From Hemileia vastatrix (taxonomy: Eukaryota; Basidiomycota; Pucciniomycetes; Pucciniales; Zaghouaniaceae), in the NCBI GenBank assembly GCA_030280995.1, contig JASXTE010000012.1:12684001-12748000 (forward strand): a DNA stretch of 64,000 nt, read 5' to 3'. The notes below the pieces were generated by a model. The model saw only the letters and a program-made list of their open reading frames with translations, had not been told where the DNA came from and did no database searches. Positions 58,101-64,000 of the stretch are shown here, piece after piece (position 1 is the first letter of the stretch; each line of letters starts with the position of its first letter). The position numbers and the translations under genes are program-made.

Positions 58101-58415
58101 TATGCAGACCAGATTTATTTAGCAGTGGATTCAGGTCATATTTCTGCTGGGGTGGTTCTGTCTCAAATGGATAAATCTGGTTATATAAGAACAGTCAAGT
58201 ATGAATCTGTGGTGTTTACTGAGATGGAGTCAAGATATTCTCAACCAAAATTGGAACTTTGTGGTGTGGCAAAAATCTTAAAGAAACTTCAAAATATTTT
58301 GTGGGGAAAAAACTTTAAATTTCAAGTTGATGCTAAATCTTTAATTCAAAAGATCAATTCCCCTAGTTTACAGAATGTGCCCATGACTAGATGGGTAGCT
58401 TTTATTCAAAAATAA
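55119..58415 (+). pseudogene. Partial pol of R3: protease, reverse transcriptase, RNase H
   Basis: An open part (55113-55781) carries the aspartic protease active-site block VNTLVDSGSQINLIS, followed out of phase by VITVLGGPFLMNF. The connection to RT is decayed (56274-57500). A long open part (57576-58415) holds IPQYAGIYIDNVKIK with RT remains, SRFFCCVPDLEILGHVVCRE, KNTTKVIGSLGICVYVRMFI, APLRWLTGKDSDWEWY, DQIYLAVDSGHISAGVVLSQ, RYSQPKLELCGVAK and QVDAKSLIQKINSPSLQ, i.e. the RT thumb/connection and RNase H. It then ends abruptly. The polyprotein would copy RNA into DNA; here it is dead. Confidence 0.75.
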
Positions 58416-58418
58416 CCA

Positions 58419-58719
58419 AAAAGCTAAGAAAAAAATATTTTAGCTTACCCAATATCTTTACTGTAATATATTAAGTAACAGAAAAAACTTGTTGAGTACT
58501 TTCATTTACTAATATTTTTTCATTGCCATTACTATATGAATTTTCATGAAATTATATATCTTAATTTTGATGGAACTTAGATTGAACTCACAATGAGATC
58601 CGGTTTCTAACTGTTGTTCAAGTTAACTTAAACTGTGAGAGAATCTATAAAATTTTAAAAGTTTTATTAAATATTTTTAAGTTTAAGTATATGTATATTT
58701 TTATATCAAAAATATTTAT
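58419..58719. other. Short AT-rich spacer between R3 and H4
   Basis: No gene or repeat recognised. TSD base triplet ATT for H4 lies at 58720-58722. Confidence 0.5.
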
Positions 58720-59100
58720 ATTAGGGGGTATCAAAGTTGAGGGATCCTCAACTAGGGATCAGGAATTTTTTTTCCAGGATCAGAAATTATTAATTGCAGA
58801 AGATTTTTATCCACGTTCCCCAAGGCTAGTGGATAAGAAATCCACAATAAGGCATTATCCCACCTCTTATACCCCAATTTCCATTCCTAATTCCTGATCC
58901 TAAACTCATCACATCCATGATGGATGTTTAAGAAATTAACATGACTTATAATTGCTGATGCCATCCTTGAGTCTTTCCTCACTCTATGCTACTTAATTTT
59001 GGTGGCAAACACTTAAATTTTTTGTCTATCTACACACCCCAACTGAACATTTGGCATGAATTCCCACTTCCCTCATCACCTAAGCCTTTGACCAACAACT

Positions 59101-60180
59101 ATGAAACACCTCTCTACTAGGCAGATACTTCACTCAACTATGAATGCTATTGCTTTAATTTAGGTTCTTCATTTTAATTCTGACTCTGATTTGAAAGATT
59201 CTTTAGCCTATTTGTTTTTTTTTTCCAAAAAGCATTACATAAACCCAAGGGGACCAAGTTTTCATCATGATCCCAGATATGATCTCCACTACATTCTCAA
59301 AATTCCTCAACTAAACTTCTCCCAATTATTTCTTCAAACTTTATCAACTCATCTCTAAACATTCTATCTTTCATAACAATTCTCAAAATAAACAGCGTGA
59401 TCCTGCTATTCAACTTGCTGTTGCACTATTTTGCTTGTCTCAAATGGAAATGGTGCTGCTGTATGACGTTTGGAAAATCTCTTTACCATAGGATATGAGA
59501 CAGTGATATTATACACAAAGCACTGTATGATTGCTATCCTTTCCCTCAATTCTCAAACACTTGCTTGGCCAACTCCACAGCAGCAACTTGAATCCTCTCA
59601 AGTAATGCAAGCCAAAGGTTTCATTGGTTGTGTAGTTTTTGTTGATGGCACAACTATACCTTTGAGTCAAATGCCTGCTCATGATGGCAACCATTATTTT
59701 GATCAAAAAAAAGTTTTCTCCAAAATGTTCTCCAATTTCATATATTTCATAAACTAGCTTTTTAACTTCTTTTTGGAAACTCTATTTCCATTCAAATTGT
59801 CTGTGACATCAACAAAAAGTTTATTTCTTTTCAAAGTGGCTTCCCTGGCTCATGTTATGACTCTTCTGTCCTTCAAAGAATGAAGATTTCTCAAAGTCCT
59901 GACTCATACTTTGACAAATCTCAGTACTTCCTTTCAGAATCAGCATATGCAAGTGGAAAGCACATTATACCTACTTTCCATGGTTCAGTTTTAGAAAATG
60001 ATCCAAAAACCACCTTTAATCATCAACTTTCCCAATCAAGAGGACAGATTAAACATGCTATTGGTATTTTAAAAGAAAGATTTTCTAGTCTCCGGGAGCT
60101 CAGAATCTAATTTCAAAAAAAATTGGAGATAAAAACTGCAAATTATTGGATCATGACTTGCATTATACTCCACAATATTC
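59101..60180 (+). pseudogene. PIF/Harbinger transposase of H4, broken
   Basis: Begins MKHLSTRQILHSTMNAIAL, passes through INPRGPSFHHDPRYDLHYIL, NGNGAAV and FTIGYETVILYTKHCMIAIL, and shows CVVFVDGTTIPLSQMPAHDG with the first Asp. After the intron (about 59712-59770) exon 2 is open at 59880-60110: MKISQSPDSYFDKSQYFLSE, SAYASGKHIIPTFHG, QLSQSRGQIKHAIGILKERF. The catalytic Glu of H2 (IEHAIG) is Lys here, and the second Asp (LADSAY) is Glu (LSESAY), so the triad is lost twice. It ends WIMTCIILHNIL and then joins the purine tract directly, lacking the acidic tail. Confidence 0.8.
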
Positions 60181-60195
60181 TAACTGATTTGAAGT

Positions 60196-60400
60196 GGTGG
60201 AGGAAATGAGGGGAGGGGAGAGGGGATGAGGGGGGCAAGTGTTGTGAGCCAGCTTAAAGGGGGGAAATAGGTGCCTAAAGGGGAGAAAAGGTGCCTCAAG
60301 TGGGGAAAAGGGGGGTAAGGGGGTTTTAAGGGGATCGAGAAGGGGGAGGGGGGGCTTGAAGACACCAAAATGAGGTAAATGAGGCAGACAAGGAGGGGTA
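60196..60400 (+). repeat. Purine-rich tract of H4
   Basis: G/A-rich DNA with units like GTGCCTAAAGGGGAGAAAAG, equivalent to 5640-5920 (H1) and 23035-23190 (H2). Only the purine half is present. Confidence 0.75.
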
Positions 60401-60539
60401 ATATAGGAGTCTGTAAAAGAAAATTTACATTATTTTATTTTTTTATTTTTCCATTTTTTACAGAATATTATAAGAAAAAAAAATTTATTATTATGTTTTT
60501 AATCTTTTGCAGGAGCTCATTTTCTGGATGATGAAGTTT

Positions 60540-62166
60540 CTGGAGGCTGGTCCGGATTATGATGTCGTTTTTGTTTTTTTGTTGGGGTTGTGGGAAGCAC
60601 TGTGTTCTTTGAAGTGCATCCTGCTGGAGAGATTATATGGATTATAATGGGCAGGAATGGGTTTGGATGGAAGTTTAGAAAAGGAAGAGGAAGAGGCAGG
60701 AATGGATTGTTCAAAGGTGTGCTTAATGATCCTAGACATCTTCCAGTGGTCGTCCAATAGTTGTTTCCTCAAGGTTTTCTCAAAGTCATTTAAAGGTCCA
60801 TGGAGGGCAAAGGCTTTCAGCATGTTTGAACACATGGTGCTGAGGTGTTGTTTCATTTCTCCATAATCCAGGGTCAAAGAAGTTTCTAGAGGTTGGCCAA
60901 CTCCAATAGTAGATTCAGGAGGAGGGGTGCCAACTAGACAAGAAGAATTGGATCAGTAATTATTTTTTGTTGAAGAAATTGGATGAATTAATGTGGTACT
61001 TACAGATTGGAAGCTCCTCAAATTTGTAAGCGGCAGTAATTATTTTTTGTTGAAGAAATTGGATGAATTAATGTGGTACTTACAGATTGGAAGCTCCTCA
61101 AATTTGTAAGCGTCCGGAATTTAGACTTCTGAAGATTTTGGAATGGTGATAGTGGGTGGATCAATCAGGGAAAGATATGGATTCTCTTGGTCTTCTTCTG
61201 AAAGGTTTTGAGAAGGTGAACTAGGAGGCTGATGTTCCTGGGGCCTAGTTGGAGTATCAGGCCTGTTGTTGCTGTTGTTAATATTTCTGCTTGATTCAGT
61301 TGGATGAGGTGCTGGTGATGGAGTACCAGGGTTGTTACAAGATGGGGCAGGAGAGGGTTATCTGGAAGCGGATTAATCTCTTCTGGATGATGCTTTTGAA
61401 GGAATGGAACTGTCAGAAGAATAGTTGGCAGACAGAGGAGATGTGTAGTTTTGTTGCCTTAACTGGGGGCAAAGTTTTTGCTTTAGTGCGGTCTTGGGTG
61501 CTCTGGTTTCTTCCTGGGGTCCGCTGGCAGGTCTCCTAGAAGTTTGGGAAATTTGGGAGTTTTTGGACCTTGGAAAGGTTGGCTGCACTGCTTTGGGAGC
61601 AGTGGGAGGTGGTTGCGTGGAGTTGTTTTTGTTGATTGGAGGAATTTGGCTGTTTTATGGTTGTTTTTGGAGGTTTTTAGCCTGATTTTCACTGTCTAGT
61701 GAGGCAGGCGGGCCACCTGACTCGGCCGGGCCGTTTGGACGCGGTCTAGAAGCCTAGGAGCTGATTTTGAAGCTTTTGGTGCTAATTTAGCAGAGATAAA
61801 AGCTGTTTCTTGGGAAGGTAAAGCAGGCCTTTTTGGGAGAGTTCTGGAAACTGAGTTCCGGGATCTTCTGTATGGTGCTGAGGATAAAGATGAAGAAGCT
61901 GGACCAAGCTCTGGGCATCTGGTAGGGGATCTGGAGAGTTATTTATGAGAAGGTGAAGGAGGAGGAATAGGGTAGTTGGCATCTCTTTCACATTTCTTCT
62001 TTTTGGAGTAGCAAGAATCACAGGCCCTGTTGTAGAATTTGGCTTCAGGAGTTGGAAGAGTGAATGTGAAAGGTCTGCACATGTGGATGCACTGTTTGTA
62101 GGCATAGTCCTTGGGAGCCGTGAAGCAAGGAAGATTGGAGGGTTCAACATCAGGGGATCCAGCCAT
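60540..62166 (-). pseudogene. Repeat-encoded Cys-motif protein of X1
   Basis: Starts MAGSPDVEPSNLPCFTAPKD at 62166 and has a Cys pattern (QCIHMC, then RACDSCYSKKKKCERD), reminiscent of a small zinc-binding module. A Pro/Ser-rich middle follows, broken by several stops and frameshifts (61370-61940). At the end, after an intron whose donor region is tandemly duplicated (60954-61112), comes a helical segment (MTLDYGEMKQHLSTMCSNML, NDFEKTLRKQLLDDHWKMSR) ending near 60540. I do not recognise the family; it could be a gag-like or DNA-binding protein of the element. Confidence 0.4.
60954..61112. repeat. Perfect 80-bp tandem duplication
   Basis: The unit starting CAGTAATTATTTTTTGTTGA is present twice, at 60954 and 61034, with no visible difference. 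On the minus strand each unit holds a likely splice donor (CTGTAAGTACC) and the adjoining exon end. Confidence 0.9.
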
Positions 62167-62319
62167 GATCTGTGGTGAGAAAAGATGATGGAAAGAGATA
62201 AGAAGGAGATTTTTGTCAGTGATGGGTAGATGATGAAGTGAAGGTGGAAGTTCAGCAGGTTGGCTGTAGGTTTATTCTGTATGAAATTGGCTGCGTCTAT
62301 TTTATGCCAAATTCTGTTA

Positions 62320-62721
62320 GTCCATCAAGATTTTAAACTGAAAATTCTATGGTTTCAAGATTAGTCCATCAAGACTTTAAACTGAACACTGTTTTAGTCC
62401 CCCAAGACTTTAAACTGAGGATTGTTTGATGGTGTAGTCCCCCAAGACTATAAACTGAGGAATGGGTTTGAAAGATTGGCGGAGGGTATCCACAGGGGGA
62501 GCCTCGGAATTTAGAAAAGGAAAGTTTGGGGGCAATTGATGGGCTGGTAGTTCTATTCACAATTACCCCAGAATGTTAGTTTTTTTTCTGTGTCTTAATG
62601 TGGTTGAAATCTGGTTCTGGGTTTATGATTTAGGTTTTTGAGTCCCCCAAGACTTTAAACTGAGGGTTTTTGAGTCCCCCAAGACTATAAAATGAGGATG
62701 GTCCCCCAAGACTTAAAACTG
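62320..62721 (+). repeat. Array of seven copies of the 21-bp motif in X1
   Basis: Motif GTCCCCCAAGACTTTAAACT or GTCCATCAAGACTTTAAACT at 62320, 62364, 62398, 62438, 62643, 62674 and 62701, separated by unlike spacers; the block 62480-62640 without motifs holds the AATTGATGGGCTG segment shared with X2. Confidence 0.8.
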
Positions 62722-63005
62722 AGGTTTGTTTGTGGCTACATCCTATAGAGGGTGTGGTCAATTTTCTTTTCTGAATCAAGCTCAAGTACTAGTGGAATTA
62801 CAGAGGGAATCAAGAGATGAAATGATGTGTTCAGAATTAGCCTTGAACTGGTGAATAAGGTGTCTTCTGTTCTCAATGTCCTGTGGATCTCTAGCAGGAG
62901 TGGATTGGAAGTAGTTTAGCAGAAGGTATTTCTGTTGAGATGTGTGTTGTTGGAACTTGGCCTTAATTGTGGGCAAGTGGTTTGGTGTGGTTGGTTCAAT
63001 GGATC

Positions 63006-63530
63006 CTAACTTTCAGAAGATGAAGGAACTGAGAATTCATCAGTTTTATAAAGTGGAAAGAAGAAATGGAAGTTTTTACCATCAGATGAACCAGCGATGG
63101 TGGAACTTGTTGTTTTAGTGGTTTTGGCACTCTTCTGGGAAGGGTGTAGCTTTTTGATTAATCTGGGAATTAAGATGGATGGCCCAGATATTTTGGTGCT
63201 GGTAGAAGATGGACCAGGTTGAGGTGGAGGTAAGGCTGTTGCAGAAGATAATGGACCATGTCTGTAGCAGGTCTTCTTTCTGTATTGGCAGAAATCACAG
63301 GACGTTCTGTATGGATGGACAGGAGGTGTGATAGTGCAGATTAGATTATTGTCAATGCAGTATTGGCAAGGACTCATTTCAGAGGTAGATTTGACAAGAA
63401 GGTTGAACATGGTGGTTTGATGAAGAAATAATGTGGACATTCTGAATTGGAGGGAAGATGTGGTCTTCCAACATTGGCAGGGGCCTTTGTTGTGTTGTTT
63501 GGCGCTGTTTGTGCATGTCTTAATTGGCAT
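63006..63530 (-). CDS. Cys-motif hypothetical protein of X1
   Basis: An open frame of 174 residues on the minus strand. The likely start is one of the internal Met codons (MSTLFLHQTTMFNLL). It shows SPCQYCIDNNLICTITPP and then SCDFCQYRKKTCYRHGP, i.e. CX2CX6C followed by CX2CX5C, the same arrangement as at 62030-62100. A Pro/Ser/Thr-rich region and a basic stretch (IPRLIKKLHPSQKSAKTT) follow, and it ends SVPSSSES. It is probably encoded by the repeat rather than a host gene. It might bind nucleic acid through the Cys module; that is inference. Confidence 0.4.
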   Translation of the reverse strand: MPIKTCTNSAKQHNKGPCQCWKTTSSLQFRMSTLFLHQTTMFNLLVKSTSEMSPCQYCIDNNLICTITPPVHPYRTSCDFCQYRKKTCYRHGPLSSATALPPPQPGPSSTSTKISGPSILIPRLIKKLHPSQKSAKTTKTTSSTIAGSSDGKNFHFFFPLYKTDEFSVPSSSES

Positions 63531-64000
63531 CTGTTGGAGAATTGGGTGTTTTTCTGGTTTTATTCCATGAATATTGGGTCTGCAGGTATGTGGGTACTAA
63601 CATTGGATAGCCCTGGTTTTTCTATATATTTCATGTCTTGATAATATTTTTCATATTCTAAGTTTGAAGGGGTCATTTCCTCATTCTTCAGTTACAAAAG
63701 ATAGTTGTTTCATTTTGTTTTTAGTGTTTTACAGGCTAACCTTAAGTCTTAGGGTTAATTGCTTAGTACCATTAGATAGGGCTAATTTAGCTCTATATTT
63801 CATGTCACAATGTTATTATAGCGTAATTCTGTGTTTTAAGGGTTTTAGTAGTTGTAGTAAATTTTTCTAAGTAGATTAGGTGTTTTTATTGTTTTTCTGG
63901 CTTCAGGGATGCCGGGCCACTTCAGGTGGCACCTCCAACTTTGGGTGGCCCGCCTGCCTCTGTTTTAGAAAGTTGGGGAGCGCTTCTGGAGGGTTTTTAT
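63531..64000. other. Non-coding flank of X1 shared with X2
   Basis: Reverse-complement match to 51170-51620. It holds a GC-rich segment (GGCCCGCCTGCCTCTG near 63945). No gene is supported. Confidence 0.5.

Larger units (their letters stand above)
54007..58418 (+). mobile_element. R3: truncated gypsy element (LTR plus partial pol)
   Basis: LTR 3 is followed at once by protease-side coding sequence; primer site and gag are deleted. Pol stops at about 58415 within RNase H, and integrase and a 3' LTR are absent. It is a fragment rather than a mobile copy. Confidence 0.7.
58723..60490 (-). mobile_element. H4: transposase end of an H transposon
   Basis: Starts AGGGGGTATCAAAGTTGAGG after ATT, has the subterminal hairpin, a transposase on the + strand, a purine tract, and a segment (60380-60490) that is the reverse complement of 5210-5340 in H1. 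It then stops where the X1 repeat begins, so Tet-like and SANT-like genes are absent. Relative to H3 it is inverted. Confidence 0.75.
60495..64000 (-). mobile_element. X1: unclassified repeat element with Cys-motif proteins, runs off the window
   Basis: Markedly less AT-rich than the rest. It interrupts H4 at about 60490. On the minus strand it carries two related protein-coding stretches with CX2C...CX5C motifs, and on the + strand an array of a 21-bp motif. Blocks recur in X2. I see neither reverse transcriptase nor transposase, and no terminal repeats inside the window, so the class is open. Confidence 0.5.

Overview
This is a eukaryotic nuclear window, very AT-rich and packed with transposable elements. 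It looks like a rust fungus (Pucciniales; the very AT-rich, repeat-swollen genomes of the Austropuccinia type are the closest picture I have, but the species is inference). The grounds are Tet-like 2OG-Fe(II) oxygenase genes of the rust-expanded type, a basidiomycete-style Ty3/gypsy pol, short fungal introns (about 60-110 nt), and a small secreted Cys-rich protein. I saw no rRNA or tRNA gene. Only two genes look intact: a class I (Rpd3-type) histone deacetylase with ten exons (32400-34842, +) and a 111-residue secreted Cys-rich protein (31389-31724, -). They sit divergently in a small, more GC-rich island.

The main discovery is a large PIF/Harbinger-class DNA transposon here called H. It carries three genes: a DDE transposase, a SANT/Myb-like coiled-coil protein, and a Tet-like 2OG-Fe(II) oxygenase. 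Copy H1 (754-7936) and copy H2 (17998-28868, opposite orientation) are both bounded by AGGGGG-type inverted termini and 3-bp AAT or ATT duplications. H3 (35654-about 38983) keeps the SANT and Tet-like part, and H4 (58723-about 60490) keeps the transposase part. Layout is the same in all: SANT-like and Tet-like genes converge, and a C/T- and G/A-rich tract lies between the Tet-like gene and the transposase. A second Harbinger-like family (H6, TIR AGGGGGTGTCAGTT) seems to have received H2 as an insertion.

Inside H2's Tet-like gene sits a 1774-bp element (23573-25346) with family-2 termini. It contains an intron-bearing fragment of a host gene, the co-chaperone SGT2, from the first TPR to the stop. 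This looks like Pack-type gene capture. H2's transposase is split by a 2.6-kb foldback element (18500-21138). H1's SANT gene is split by a 432-bp deletion derivative of H itself (1194-1625).

From about 39 to 58.4 kb lies a pile-up of Ty3/gypsy LTR retrotransposons: a gag fragment (R4), then three LTRs of about 1.1 kb (40981, 43746, 54007) framing a gag-only element (R1), a gag-pol element (R2) and a truncated pol (R3). Their frames are broken, very often by TAA or TAG where glutamine is expected. A related gag fragment lies at 12.2-13.2 kb (-). The last 3.5 kb (X1) is a less AT-rich repeat encoding Cys-motif proteins and carrying an array of a roughly 21-bp motif that recurs at 52.7-53.1 kb. 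The stretches 8-12.2 kb and 13.2-15.6 kb hold mostly low-complexity or unrecognised AT-rich DNA.
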